Part shown: positions 44,456 through 55,529 of the stretch, in pieces | Layout of the letters: each line of letters opens with the position of its first letter | Numbering within the stretch: the first letter of the stretch is position 1 | Position numbers and translations under genes: made by a program | NCBI GenBank assembly: GCA_036004685.1 | Contig: DASYRE010000036.1 | Location: 1 to 64,000, forward strand | DNA: 64,000 nucleotides | DNA from: Candidatus Polarisedimenticolia bacterium | GTDB taxonomy: Bacteria; Acidobacteriota; Polarisedimenticolia; Gp22-AA2; AA152 | Direction: 5' to 3' | Notes under the pieces: generated by a model | Told to the model about the DNA's origin: nothing | The model's database searches: none | The model's input: the letters and a program-made list of their open reading frames with translations, nothing else

Positions 44456-45073
44456 ATGACCTGGATGAGCATCTTCTCGCGCCCGGCGGCCCATCACTCC
44501 CGCAATCCCGTCCGAGCGAACCTCACCCCGGCCGGCGGGCGACCGGTCGGGACGGCGCGGCGGCGAGGCTCGCGATTTCGCGCCGGGCTGCTTCTTCCCT
44601 TGATGGCAGTCGTGTCGAGCTGCGCGCACCCTGTTGTCCAGTCGCCGTCCCTCCCCTTCGAGCAGCATACGCTTCGCATTCACCTTGACGTCGATCGCGA
44701 CGGCTTTGCGGCGCTCTCCGCCTATGAGCCGCTCACCGGCCGCATCGGACTCCGGCAAATCCTGGAAGCCGAGAAGATGTGGCCGAGAGTCGGGAAAAAG
44801 AAGATCAGCGTGCAACTCTTGGTGCATTACGGGCGCTTTTACGTGGTCGCCGAAGGCTTCAAGGCGGTCTGGGAGATTACTCCGAAGCCCGGCACGGGAG
44901 AGGCGTCCTTCCGTCCGGCCGCCTCGCTCGGCGATCGCGCTGGGGTTCCGGCACGAGGCGTGCGCCTGTCGCGTTACGGCTCGGCGGGATTGTCGTGCCT
45001 CCGGATCGACCGCGAGAATGGACCCACCGTCTACATTACCTCCCTCGGGCAAGCTGATGACCATTGCCATTAG
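44456..45073 (+). CDS. Probable lipoprotein of unknown function
   Basis: The 205-aa frame has a hydrophobic stretch then a lipobox (AGLLLPLMAVVSSC, Cys near residue 57). About 35 residues before it are basic and may be an overlong N-terminus, so a start farther in is possible, but no better codon is seen. The remainder is a small beta-rich domain with HLDVDRDGFAALSAYEPL and VHYGRFYVVAEGFKAVWEI. It has no motif I can name. Its end overlaps the next gene by 17 bases, so the three following frames form one tightly packed unit. Confidence 0.6.
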   Translation: MTWMSIFSRPAAHHSRNPVRANLTPAGGRPVGTARRRGSRFRAGLLLPLMAVVSSCAHPVVQSPSLPFEQHTLRIHLDVDRDGFAALSAYEPLTGRIGLRQILEAEKMWPRVGKKKISVQLLVHYGRFYVVAEGFKAVWEITPKPGTGEASFRPAASLGDRAGVPARGVRLSRYGSAGLSCLRIDRENGPTVYITSLGQADDHCH

Positions 45074-46217
45074 GGGGGCCGTCGCCGGCGGCGTCACGGC
45101 TTGGATCTTGGGGAGCGTCCTCTCGGCGGGCGCTGGCGCGGGAGCGCCCGATCCGAATCCGATCTATCAGAGGGTCCGTCAGGACCTGCAACGAGGGGAC
45201 CTGGAGGGCGCGGCGAGGAACGCCGCGAAGCTGCGCGACCTGATCACCCGCCATCCGGAATGGGACCCCGACCGCGTTTTCGCCGAGGAGCTCCTTCCGC
45301 CGCTGGCGGCCCGGCTCGGCCATCTCCGCCGCGCGGCGGCGGAGCTCGACAAGTTCACCCGGCGCGCCTTGGAGGCTGAGATCCCTCCCCCGATCAGCGA
45401 CGGCCTCGATCCGGCGCGCGCCTACGGCGACTGGGCCGCCTCGACGATCGACCAACTGCGCGCCGAGCGCGCCGCCCTGATAGGGAGCGCTCTTCCCGCC
45501 GCCGACGATCGGGCTCTCCTGGCCAGAACGGAAAGCTACGGGCGCAGCCAGCAACTCCTTGACGCCGAGATTCTCCGCCGAATGCGCCAAGCGGTGGAAA
45601 AGGAGATCGAGCGACGCCCCCAGGATCGACGGCTGCAGACGATGCACGATCGGCTCGATCAGATCAAGAAGGGGGTGATCGCCTCCGCCGTCGAGCGGGA
45701 CCGCGTCGGCGTAGAGATGAAGGGCCTCCGCGACAAGCTGAAAACCTATGAGGGCGCCCTCCTCGGTCTCCTGTTGGACGGCGGCGTGCCCGCTTCGAGC
45801 CCGGCGAGCGCGGATTCCGGAGGCATCGCGCCGTTTTTCGGCGAACTCCTCGATCGGGAGATCGAAAGGACGCGCTCCCAGGCCCCCCGGAATCGCCAGG
45901 AATCGGTCGATCGCCGGAAGAATCTCGAGCGCTACCGGCTCTTCAACCGCGTCCTTGCCGACGCGGGATTGATCGACGATCAGACGGAGCGCCTCGACCG
46001 CCTCGCGGCGGCGATCGAAGCCCCCGCGGGACGAAAATGGCTCTCGGCTTCCTTCCCGGCCGGGCCCGTCGCCGGATTCCTCGTGGCCGCCGCCCTCGCC
46101 CTCACGTGGATGATCGCGAGACACCGGCGGCGAGGCATGGGTAAGCCGCTGCTCCGGAAGCCTTCCTCCGAATTCAACGGCGCCGGGCGGGACAAGGACG
46201 GCGCGGATGCAGCCTGA
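45057..46217 (+). CDS. Exported helical protein with C-terminal membrane helix
   Basis: ATG 45057 begins MTIAIRGAVAGGVTAW with a signal-like stretch ending near SAGAGAGAP. The 386-aa product is largely alpha-helical and charged: QRVRQDLQRGDLEGAARNAA, AEEILRRMRQAVEKEIERRP-like segments, and a long region that could form a coiled coil (about 180-280). A helix near residues 337-355 (GFLVAAALALTWMIARHR) would anchor the C-terminus. The start overlaps the lipoprotein and the end overlaps the GGDEF/EAL gene. This suggests that it relays an envelope signal to the cyclic-di-GMP enzyme, but no family is recognised. Confidence 0.65.
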   Translation: MTIAIRGAVAGGVTAWILGSVLSAGAGAGAPDPNPIYQRVRQDLQRGDLEGAARNAAKLRDLITRHPEWDPDRVFAEELLPPLAARLGHLRRAAAELDKFTRRALEAEIPPPISDGLDPARAYGDWAASTIDQLRAERAALIGSALPAADDRALLARTESYGRSQQLLDAEILRRMRQAVEKEIERRPQDRRLQTMHDRLDQIKKGVIASAVERDRVGVEMKGLRDKLKTYEGALLGLLLDGGVPASSPASADSGGIAPFFGELLDREIERTRSQAPRNRQESVDRRKNLERYRLFNRVLADAGLIDDQTERLDRLAAAIEAPAGRKWLSASFPAGPVAGFLVAAALALTWMIARHRRRGMGKPLLRKPSSEFNGAGRDKDGADAA

Positions 46218-48384
46218 TCGCCTCCCGCCCTGGAGGCGTCACCTCGAGAAACTCGGCCATCAGATGGTTGCCGGGGCCGCCGGGACTCTGTCGCACGCCC
46301 GCCCGGCGCTTGGGTCCCGGACCGCGCTGTACGCGGCGTGCGGCTTCCTATTCGGGTTGAGCCTGACACTCGGCGGCTATCTGGTGGATTTCTACGCCCT
46401 TTACCATTCCCTGCCGCGGAATTTCGGTCTCGCCATCGTCGAGGGATTGCACGAGGTCACCCCGGTCCACTACTTCACCGACGGATTCGCCCTCCTCCTC
46501 GGGATCGCCGGCGGGATCGTCGGGCGGCTCCATGACAGGCTGCGGTTCTACTCCAACCATCTCGAGGAGCTGGTCTCCGCGCGAACCGAAGATCTCCGGC
46601 GGAGCGAGGAGCGCTATGCGCTCGCGGCGCGCGGCGCGAACGACGGCCTGTGGGACTGGGATCTCGTCACGGGAGAGGTCTACTATTCGCCCCGCTGGAA
46701 GCTCCGTCTCGGCCTGAAGGACCAGGAAGTGGGAGCCGACCCGGAGGAGTGGCTCGGCCGGCTGCATCCGGAAGACGTGGACAACGTCCGAGCCCGCATC
46801 CAAGGCTATCTGGCGGGAGGCACCGCCACGTTGACCGCCGAATATCGCATGCGTCACGCGGACGGCTCCTACCGGTGGATGCTCGCTCGCGGAATGGCGG
46901 TGCGCGACGGGAAGTCGGGCACGCCGCTCCGGATGGCCGGCTCGCAGACCGACATCGACGAGCGCAAGAAGCTCGAAGAGCAGCTGATGCACCTCGCGCT
47001 TCACGACCCCATGACGGGTCTCCCGAATCGCGCTCTTCTCCTGGATCGCCTGCGGCACGCGTTTGAGCGGGCGAAGAAGCGGAGACAGGACAGCCTGGCG
47101 ATCATCTTCCTGGACGTGGACCGTTTCAAGAACATCAACGACTCCTTGGGCCACTACCTGGGCGACAGCGTCCTTAGGGAGATCGCGCAGCGCCTCGCCG
47201 AGTGCCTGACGGAATTGGGACAGCGGAAAGCGAAGCCGGGCGCCCGAGGTCTCGGGCGCAAGCGATCGAGCTGGACCCTGGCCCGGATGGGGGGAGACGA
47301 ATTCACCGTGCTGATCGAGGAAATCGATTCCCTGCGCGACGCCACGGAAGCCGTGAAGCACATCGAATCCGCTTTCATCGAGCCGATCCTCGTCGAGGGC
47401 CGGGAGCACTTCGTCACCCTCAGCACCGGGATCGTGATCGGTCCCGCGGGATACGAACACGCGGAGGACCTGCTGCGGGATGCGGACACCGCGATGTATC
47501 GCGCGAAAGCCGGCGGACGCGGACGTTGTGAGGTCTTCGACCAGAAGATGCTGACCATCGTCCGGGAGCAGCTTCGGCTCGAGACCGATTTGTACCGGGC
47601 CCTGGAGCGGAACCAGCTCTATCTCGCCTATCAGCCGATCGTGGACCTGCGCAGCGGCCGGCTCGTGGGGGTGGAGGCCCTGGCGCGATGGAATCATCCG
47701 GAGCGGGGCTTGATCCATCCGGAGAAGTTCATCCCCATCGCGGAGGAGACGGGCCTGATCCTGCAATTGGGACGCTGGATCCTTCGGGAAGCCTGCCGCC
47801 AGCTCCGGCGTTGGACGGAAATGTCGCCCCAGGCGCGGGATCTGGAGATGAGCATCAACCTGTCGCTCCGCCAGCTCTACGGCCCCGAGCTCGAAGCGGA
47901 AGCGATCGCCGCGGCGGCGGACACGAGACTCGATTTCCGGAGTATCCATCTCGAGATCACCGAGAGCCTCTTCATGCAGCACCCCAAGGTCGTGGCCCGC
48001 GCGATGGCGCGCCTCAGAAAGCGAGGATTCAAGGTCTCCATCGACGACTTCGGAACGGGCCATTCCTCGCTGGCGATGCTTCACAAGCTCCCGGTCGACT
48101 CGCTGAAGATCGACCGCACGTTCGTGACCCAGCTGGGGCAAAGGAAGGAAGCGCGGCACATCATCGAGGCGATTCTCCGCCTGAGCGAGGCGCTGGGCCT
48201 TCAGACCGTCGCCGAGGGGATCGAAACCAAGGAGCAGCTCGAGAATCTGCAAGACATCGATTGCCCCCTCGGCCAGGGACACCTCTTCTCCCCCCCCGTG
48301 AAGAGCGAGATCCTGGAGCCGCTCATCCTCTCGGACGTCCCGATCGTTGCCCCGGTCGCACGCCGGCGACGATCGGCGGGCTGA
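46207..48384 (+). CDS. Membrane PAS-GGDEF-EAL cyclic-di-GMP enzyme
   Basis: This 725-aa protein has two helices near the N-terminus (about 38-60 and 92-112), a PAS domain (about 140-250, with LWDWDLVTGEVYYSPRWKLR), a GGDEF domain (about 265-440) with an intact GGDEF motif at 362-366, and an EAL domain (about 450-705) with EAL at 490-492, DDFGTGHSSLAML and KIDRTF. Both the cyclase and the phosphodiesterase sites look intact. The allosteric I-site is not: the RxxD position before GGDEF reads RSSW, and about 20 extra residues (GQRKAKPGARGLGRKR) precede it. Product feedback may therefore be weak. It overlaps the two envelope proteins upstream. Confidence 0.93.
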   Translation: MQPDRLPPWRRHLEKLGHQMVAGAAGTLSHARPALGSRTALYAACGFLFGLSLTLGGYLVDFYALYHSLPRNFGLAIVEGLHEVTPVHYFTDGFALLLGIAGGIVGRLHDRLRFYSNHLEELVSARTEDLRRSEERYALAARGANDGLWDWDLVTGEVYYSPRWKLRLGLKDQEVGADPEEWLGRLHPEDVDNVRARIQGYLAGGTATLTAEYRMRHADGSYRWMLARGMAVRDGKSGTPLRMAGSQTDIDERKKLEEQLMHLALHDPMTGLPNRALLLDRLRHAFERAKKRRQDSLAIIFLDVDRFKNINDSLGHYLGDSVLREIAQRLAECLTELGQRKAKPGARGLGRKRSSWTLARMGGDEFTVLIEEIDSLRDATEAVKHIESAFIEPILVEGREHFVTLSTGIVIGPAGYEHAEDLLRDADTAMYRAKAGGRGRCEVFDQKMLTIVREQLRLETDLYRALERNQLYLAYQPIVDLRSGRLVGVEALARWNHPERGLIHPEKFIPIAEETGLILQLGRWILREACRQLRRWTEMSPQARDLEMSINLSLRQLYGPELEAEAIAAAADTRLDFRSIHLEITESLFMQHPKVVARAMARLRKRGFKVSIDDFGTGHSSLAMLHKLPVDSLKIDRTFVTQLGQRKEARHIIEAILRLSEALGLQTVAEGIETKEQLENLQDIDCPLGQGHLFSPPVKSEILEPLILSDVPIVAPVARRRRSAG

Positions 48385-48449
48385 GGCCTTTTCATCCCGT
48401 TTTCGACGTGCGGTCCCATGCTGAAAAGACCCTTTTCCTCGCGGCTCGA

Positions 48450-49358
48450 TCAGGCTCCTCTTCGTCCCAGGATGGCCAAGCCGATCCCCGCGAGGATGAG
48501 GCCCGAGGAGAGCGCGAGACGCAGGGTGATCCCCTCGGAGAGAAACAGGACCCCCGCCATCGCCACGAGCACCGGGACCGCCAGCTGGACGATGGCGGCC
48601 CGCGTCGCCGTGAGCCCCTGCAGCGCGGCGTACCAGAGGACGTAGCCCAGGCCGGAGGTGAGCGCGCCGGAGACGACGGCGAGCAGGGCGCCCCGGACCG
48701 ACCACCGCGACGACGGCCAGACGAGGAGTCCCACGCCAAGCGCCGGAACCACGGCGCGGGTGAAATTGCCGCGGGTGGCGATCAGGACCTCCTTTTGCCC
48801 GCGGCCCCTCAGCGAATAGCCCCCCCACGCGATTCCCGCGGCGCCCATCAGACCGAGTCCGGCCCAGGAGGGCGCCGTCCATCCGGGAAGGAGGAGACCG
48901 ACGAGGCCCCCGAAGGCGAGCGCCAGGCCCGCCCATTCGAACCGGCCGGGGCGCTCTCCCAGACGATGACCCGCGGCGATCATCGTGATCTGGACGGAGG
49001 CGAAGAGGACGAGGGCTCCCGTCCCGGCGCTCAGCCTCAGATAGGCGAAGGAGAACGCCGCGGCGTAGAGAAAGAGGAGGAGGGCCTCGTTCCAGGATCC
49101 GCCGGGGCCGTGATGGCCTCGCAGCGCGGTCAGGAGGCCGAGCGCCGCCGCTCCCGAAGCGAGGCGCAGCGCCGTGAAGCTCCCGGCGTCGATCGCGGAG
49201 CCGCGCAACGCCAGCCGGCAGAGGACGGAGTTCGCCGCGAACGCCGTCAGGGCCAAGACCGTCAGGACGGCGGTGCGGGCCGCCGGCCCGGGAGCAAAAA
49301 AAGGGGCGGGAGCCGTTCGCTCCCGCCCCTTTTCCCCGGGCAATCCCGGAGTGATCAT
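48450..49358 (-). CDS. EamA-family (DMT) transporter
   Basis: The 302-aa protein has ten hydrophobic helices and two repeated halves, with LALTAFAANSVLCRLAL and AGIAWGGYSLRGRG typical of EamA permeases. Substrate is unknown. I list ATG 49358 as the only ATG in frame, but the first 22 codons overlap an 11-bp hairpin with a U-tract that clearly terminates the upstream gene, so the true start may be the internal TTG at 49256, which would still leave the first helix. The gene lies 7 bases after the S1 protease stop on the same strand. Confidence 0.8.
   Translation of the reverse strand: MITPGLPGEKGRERTAPAPFFAPGPAARTAVLTVLALTAFAANSVLCRLALRGSAIDAGSFTALRLASGAAALGLLTALRGHHGPGGSWNEALLLFLYAAAFSFAYLRLSAGTGALVLFASVQITMIAAGHRLGERPGRFEWAGLALAFGGLVGLLLPGWTAPSWAGLGLMGAAGIAWGGYSLRGRGQKEVLIATRGNFTRAVVPALGVGLLVWPSSRWSVRGALLAVVSGALTSGLGYVLWYAALQGLTATRAAIVQLAVPVLVAMAGVLFLSEGITLRLALSSGLILAGIGLAILGRRGA
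49296..49333 (-). terminator. Strong rho-independent terminator for the S1 protease gene
   Basis: GGGGCGGGAGC and GCTCCCGCCCC pair perfectly over 11 bases around CGTTC, with seven A residues at the left (T7 on the minus strand) and four T residues at the right. It is placed 33 bases beyond the protease stop in its direction of transcription, and sits within the nominal start of the EamA frame. Confidence 0.92.
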
Positions 49359-49365
49359 ACAGTGC

Positions 49366-51051
49366 TTACTTGCAGGTCTTCCCGCCGTTCGGGCCCTTGC
49401 ACCGGTTCGAGCAGCACTGCGAGTTGCTGGTGCAGGAGGCGCCAGCGGGGCTGCAGCCGCCCGAGCAATTCGGGGCGCCGGAGCAGTTCGAGTCGGCGCA
49501 GTCGGTCGCGCCGTCGCAGTCGTTGTCGATTCCGTCGTTGCAGACCTCGGTCGTCGGCGTGCACGACGTCCCGAGGAAGGGCTGGACCGACGAGAAGTAG
49601 AAGGCGAACGCGCCGTCGACCGTGGCGTTGTTCACGTTGTCGCAGGCGTTGTTGACGTTCGTGCCGCACGCTCCGGAGAGCTGGCCGACGATCTGGCCGG
49701 AGCCGTTCACCACCGGCGAGCCGCTGCTGCCGCCTTCCGTCCCGGCCGTCGTCGTCCGGCTGTAGATCCTCTCGCCGCGGGGCCAGCCGGTGCAGGTGGG
49801 AGCGGAGGTGTCCACGTGGCCGTCCGAATAGGCCTGAGGCGCCCATGCCGGATGGCTGATGCGGTAGAGCGACGCGTTGTTGGTATTCGCCACCGGAGTG
49901 CTGTTCCACCCCAGGAACACGGAACCCGCGGGAGGAGTCTGGTTCAACTGCAACAGCGTGAAGTCGCCCGCACTGCCGGTGGCCTTGACGGTCGCGCCCA
50001 GCCGCTGGATCCCGCCGGGGTTGGTCTGGCTCGGACAGTTCGTGCTGCCGCAGGCGATGCTGAACTGGAAGTATTCCTCGAGGTTCCCGGCGACCGAGTT
50101 GGAGCTCAGGCAATGGTTCGCTGTCAGGAAGTAGGGAATCTGGGAGCCCGAGTCGGAGTCGGCGATCAGTCCGCCGGTGCAGGTGTAGATGAACGCGCCC
50201 TGGATCCACTGCATGAGGGCCACGGCGCTCTTGGCGGGTTCGGCCGGAGTGCCGTTGTGGCAGGAGGCGTTCTCGATGCAGGAAACGTTGAAGCTGCAGA
50301 ACGACTCGGTGGCGGCGACCAATCCTTCTGTGAACTTCGGTCCGACGTGCCCGACTTCGGAGATGCTGAAGGAGATCCCCTTGAGATCGGCGGCGCCGTT
50401 CGGCCCCTCGTGACGCAGGAGGACCACCCCTTTGGACCCGAAGACGCTGTTGGTCCAGAACTCTCCGTCACCTTTCGGACCTCGGTCGGAGTAGGGACCG
50501 AAAGCCTGGCCCTCGGCGTTGAAGAAATAGAGGTCGGCATTCGGGGGAAGGTTGACGTGCTCGAGGTGCGCCCGCACGGCCCCCGCTCCCGCCGACTCGA
50601 TGGCCATCGCCCAGACGAACCCGCCGTCCGAGGTCGCCTGGAGCAGGCCGCGGCCGACTTGCCTGGGGGTGGCGGAAAGAAGCGCCGCGTCGACGCTGGA
50701 GAAGCGGACGTTTTCCAAGATCGGCTTGGTCCGGCCGACGACGGCCGGCCCGTTCTTCTCTTCCTGCCGCCGCTGGAGCTCGCTGCGCTCCTGAGGAGTC
50801 AGACTCACCAGCACGGCGCGATCCAGGACACCGGCGGGCATTTCCTTCATCAGCCAGCCGTGAAGAGTCGACATCTGGGCGGCGTACTGCTCGGCTGTGA
50901 TCCCTCCGACCAGAGTCTCGGGGGGAACGCTCTTGTAGGAATTCCCTGCGGCGCCGCTGGCAGGACCCGTTCCGACGAGCGCCATCGCTGCGACGGCCGC
51001 GACCCCAAGAAATCTCCAGGCGCTGGATTTCCTAGCGAGACGACGCAACAT
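49366..51051 (-). CDS. Secreted trypsin-like (S1) serine protease
   Basis: ATG 51051 has AGGAGG just upstream and starts MLRRLARKSSAWRFL, a signal peptide cut after about 35 residues (GPASGAAG); an in-frame ATG at 51246 adds 65 uncharacteristic residues. The 561-aa protease carries the S1 triad: His in LTANHCLSS, Asp in DFTLLQLN, and Ser in EGGSSGSPVVN. The order resembles lysyl-endopeptidase-type S1 proteases. After the catalytic domain the tail has a metal-binding repeat DGIDNDCDGATDC followed by a cysteine-rich module SPAGASCTSNSQCCSNRC. Both are probably attachment or stability modules. Nothing nearby names the substrate. Confidence 0.9.
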   Translation of the reverse strand: MLRRLARKSSAWRFLGVAAVAAMALVGTGPASGAAGNSYKSVPPETLVGGITAEQYAAQMSTLHGWLMKEMPAGVLDRAVLVSLTPQERSELQRRQEEKNGPAVVGRTKPILENVRFSSVDAALLSATPRQVGRGLLQATSDGGFVWAMAIESAGAGAVRAHLEHVNLPPNADLYFFNAEGQAFGPYSDRGPKGDGEFWTNSVFGSKGVVLLRHEGPNGAADLKGISFSISEVGHVGPKFTEGLVAATESFCSFNVSCIENASCHNGTPAEPAKSAVALMQWIQGAFIYTCTGGLIADSDSGSQIPYFLTANHCLSSNSVAGNLEEYFQFSIACGSTNCPSQTNPGGIQRLGATVKATGSAGDFTLLQLNQTPPAGSVFLGWNSTPVANTNNASLYRISHPAWAPQAYSDGHVDTSAPTCTGWPRGERIYSRTTTAGTEGGSSGSPVVNGSGQIVGQLSGACGTNVNNACDNVNNATVDGAFAFYFSSVQPFLGTSCTPTTEVCNDGIDNDCDGATDCADSNCSGAPNCSGGCSPAGASCTSNSQCCSNRCKGPNGGKTCK

Positions 51052-51537
51052 CAATGCCTCCTGTGAAAAGGGTTGGGTTGAAAACGGGAGGACAATACGT
51101 GGGTCAGACGCGGAGCGACGGACGTTGTGAGAGCGGACGGGGAATCGAGGGAGGGGAAGCTTAGGAGGTCGACTGGCGCCAGGCGCGCGCGGAAGGAAAG
51201 GAAATCTTCCTGGCTCCGACAGGAGCAGTCGATCGACAAACCCCACCTCACCCCAGAACTATGGTTCTGCCCCCCCTAAAGGGCAGTGGGCATCGGGAAG
51301 CGGCTACTATCTACGACGGAACCACTTGGCAGTCAACAGAAATCAACGGGCCCCCAGAAAAAGAGGCCGGGGAAGACTTTCCCGGGCGCGCCAGCCATGC
51401 TGCCCCGGCATTTTTTCAGGGCCGCGCCGGCCTATCGATGAGTCATCAGCATTTCAGCTCCCCGGAAGGCGCCCGCTTCGGGGGACCCGGCTGAAAATCT
51501 GCTAGAGTATTCGGGAATCCTCACGAAGGAGAGCCGC
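51052..51537. other. Divergent intergenic region between the S1 protease and boxC
   Basis: No gene is supported; reading frames here are short or antisense extensions of the protease. The AGGAGG of the protease is at the left edge, and AAGGAG of boxC is at the right edge. CTGCCC and GGGCAG (51267-51286) can form a small hairpin with no T-run. Promoters of both transcription units must lie here but I cannot identify their boxes reliably. Confidence 0.45.
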
Positions 51538-53192
51538 GTGGGCCACGAAGTGTCCGACCAAACTCCTGTCTCGTTCGAAACCGACCCGTCGCGCTACCGG
51601 CATTGGAAGCTCTCCTTCGAGGGCCCCGTCGCCCGGCTGATCATGGCCGTCCAGGAGAAGGAAGCGCTCCGCCCGGGCTACGAGCTGAAGCTCAACTCCT
51701 ACGATCTGGGGGTCGACATCGAGCTCGCCGACGCGATCCAGCGGCTGCGCTTCGAGCATCCCGAGGTGCGCTGCGTCGTCGTGAGCAGCGATCGGGAGAA
51801 GATCTTCTGTGCCGGGGCGAACATCCACATGCTCGCCTCGTCCGACCACGGGTTCAAGGTCAACTTCTGCAAGCTCACGAACGAGACCCGGCTGGCGATG
51901 GAGGATGCCTCGCGGCACAGCGGGCAGCGCTATCTCGCGGCGCTGAACGGGACCTGCGCCGGGGGGGGCTACGAGCTGGCCCTGGCGTGCGACGAGATCG
52001 TCCTGGTGGACGACGGCAACTCCGCCGTCAGCCTCCCGGAGACGCCGCTCCTGGGCGTTCTGCCGGGAACCGGCGGCCTGACGCGGCTCGTCGACAAGAG
52101 GAAGGTGCGCCGGGATCTCGCCGATCTTTTCTGCACGGTGGCCGAGGGGGTGAAAGGGAAGAGGGCGAAGGAATGGCGCCTGGTGGACGAGGTCGTCCCG
52201 CGCAGCCGGTTCGACGAGTTCATCGCGAAGCGCGCCCAGGAGCTCGCCAAGTCCTCTCCCGCCCGCGCCTCGGAGGGGATCCCGCTCCATCCCCTGGCGC
52301 GCGAAATCGGCGAGGATCGAATCGCCTACGAGCACCTCCTTCTCGAGCTGGACCGCGAGGGGAGGCGGGCGACGCTCACCGTCCGCGGCCCCGCCGGGGA
52401 TCTCCCCTCCGACGCGCGCTCCCTGCGGGCGCTCGGGTCGGCCTGGTGGCCGCTGGCGGCCTTCCGGCAGCTGGACGACGCCCTGTGCCACCTCCGGGTG
52501 AACGAGCCGGCGCTCGGCCTGGTTCTCCTCAAGACCGAGGGAGACTTGCAGCGGATGATCGCGCAAGACGAGATCATGTTCCGCCTGAAGGAGGACTGGT
52601 TCGTCGGCGAAGTCCTCCTCCTGATGGCCCGGACCCTCCGGCGTCTCGACCTGACGGCCCGATCGTTCTTCGCGCTGATCGAGCCGGGGTCGTGCTTCGC
52701 CGGCTCCCTGTTCGAGCTCGCCCTCGCCGCCGATCGCTCCTATATGCTCGACGATCCGAAGCGTCCCGGCGCCGTGGCCCTGACACCGGTGAACGGCGGC
52801 GCCTTCCCGATGTCCCACGGCCCGTCGCGCCTGCAGACGCGGTTCCTCGGAGAGCCGGAGCGCCTCGGCCCCCTCCTGCGGGAGTCGCGGAGCTACGCTC
52901 CCGAGGAGGCGCTGCAAGCCGGACTCGTCACCGTCGTGGCGGACGACATCGACTACGAAGAGGAAGTGCGGCTGGCGGTGGAGGAGCGCGGCAGCCTTTC
53001 CGCCGACGCCTTGACCGGGATGGAGGCGAACCTTCGATTCCCCGGGCTCGACAACTGCGACAGCAAGATATTCAGCCGGCTCTCGGCGTGGCAGAACTGG
53101 ATCTTCCAGCGCCCGAACGCCGTCGGCGAGAAGGGGGCGCTCACGCTCTACGGCAAGCCCGGGCGGCCCAGCTTCGATCCCAGGAGGACGTG

Positions 53193-53193
<1 letters not shown>
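51538..53193 (+). CDS. boxC: BoxC, 2,3-epoxybenzoyl-CoA dihydrolase
   Basis: This 551-aa enoyl-CoA-hydratase-fold enzyme acts on 2,3-epoxybenzoyl-CoA to open the ring without oxygen, in the aerobic benzoyl-CoA (box) pathway. The first crotonase-like half has CAGANIHML and NGTCAGGGYELALACDEIVL with ETPLLGVLPGTGGLTRL; the second half is the C-terminal extension special to BoxC. GTG 51538 is preceded by AAGGAG at a fitting distance. The stop overlaps boxB in TGATG, so both proteins are made from one mRNA. Confidence 0.94.
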
Positions 53194-54599
<1,406 letters not shown>

Positions 54600-54629
54600 C
54601 GGCGGCACCGTGCCGCCCGCGGAGGCCGC

Positions 54630-55529
54630 ATGACCAGCCGGCGCCGCCCGCCGCGGCGGATCCCGAAGTCGCGAGCTATCGTCCCGCTCGCCCTCCTCGC
54701 CGGACTCCTCGCGGCCGGCGCGGCCGCCTCCCCTTCCGCCCGGGTCCTGGTCGTCTGCTCGCCGGGCTCCCCCGGCACCACCGGCGACGCCCAGCCGACG
54801 ATGGACGCTTTCGCCCGGGCCGCTTCCCGGATCTCCGGCCTGCAGGAGGGATCCCTCGAGGCGGTCTATCACGAGACCGCCGAGGGAGGCTTCGAGCGAC
54901 TCTCCCAGCCCGACGCCGCGTTCGCGCTCGTTCCGCCCGCTTTCCTGGCGCGCTTCGGGGAGGAGCTGAAGCTCGAGCCGCGGCTCGAGGCCGTCTCCGA
55001 GACGGGCCAGCCGGAAGTCTGGAGCCTCGTCGCGCACAAGGGACGCCTCGATTCGCCCGCCGCCCTGGCGGGTTGGGAGGTGACCGGCGCGCCGGGGTTC
55101 GCCCCCGAGTTCGTGCGCGCCGTCCTGTTCAAGGGATGGGGGACGCTGCCGGGCCAGGCGCGGATCACGTTCACCTCGCGCGTGCTTTCCGCCCTGCGCC
55201 GCGCCGCCGTCGGCGAGCCGGTGGCCGTTCTCCTCGACACGGCTGGAACCGCCTCGCTGGCCACGCTCCCCTTCCGGGACGATCTGGTGATCGCCGCCCG
55301 CTCCGCTCCACTGCCTCCGGCAATCCTGTGCACCGTCGGAAAGCATCCGTCCCCGGCGCCAGCCGACGCGCTCGTCAAGGGGCTGGCGCGCCTGGGCGAG
55401 AGCCGCGAGGGCTCGGAGGTCCTCAAGTCGCTCCGGCTGTCGCGCTTTGCTCCCGTGAAGCGCGAGTTGATGCCGGGGCGCCTCGACCTGCCGGACAAGA
55501 ACAAGAAGAAGGCGGCGGCGAAGCCTTGA
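54630..55529 (+). CDS. PhnD-like substrate-binding protein
   Basis: This 299-aa protein follows a GGAGG and has a signal peptide (ALLAGLLAAGAAASPS). The mature part resembles phosphonate/phosphate ABC binding proteins of PhnD type, a two-lobe fold: VVCSPGSPGTTGDAQPTMDA, then FALVPPAFLARFGEEL, then GKHPSPAPADALVK. No ABC permease or ATPase is adjacent. Its stop overlaps the next gene's TTG, so it is coupled to the TPR lipoprotein. Whether the substrate is an aromatic acid or phosphonate cannot be told. Confidence 0.75.
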   Translation: MTSRRRPPRRIPKSRAIVPLALLAGLLAAGAAASPSARVLVVCSPGSPGTTGDAQPTMDAFARAASRISGLQEGSLEAVYHETAEGGFERLSQPDAAFALVPPAFLARFGEELKLEPRLEAVSETGQPEVWSLVAHKGRLDSPAALAGWEVTGAPGFAPEFVRAVLFKGWGTLPGQARITFTSRVLSALRRAAVGEPVAVLLDTAGTASLATLPFRDDLVIAARSAPLPPAILCTVGKHPSPAPADALVKGLARLGESREGSEVLKSLRLSRFAPVKRELMPGRLDLPDKNKKKAAAKP

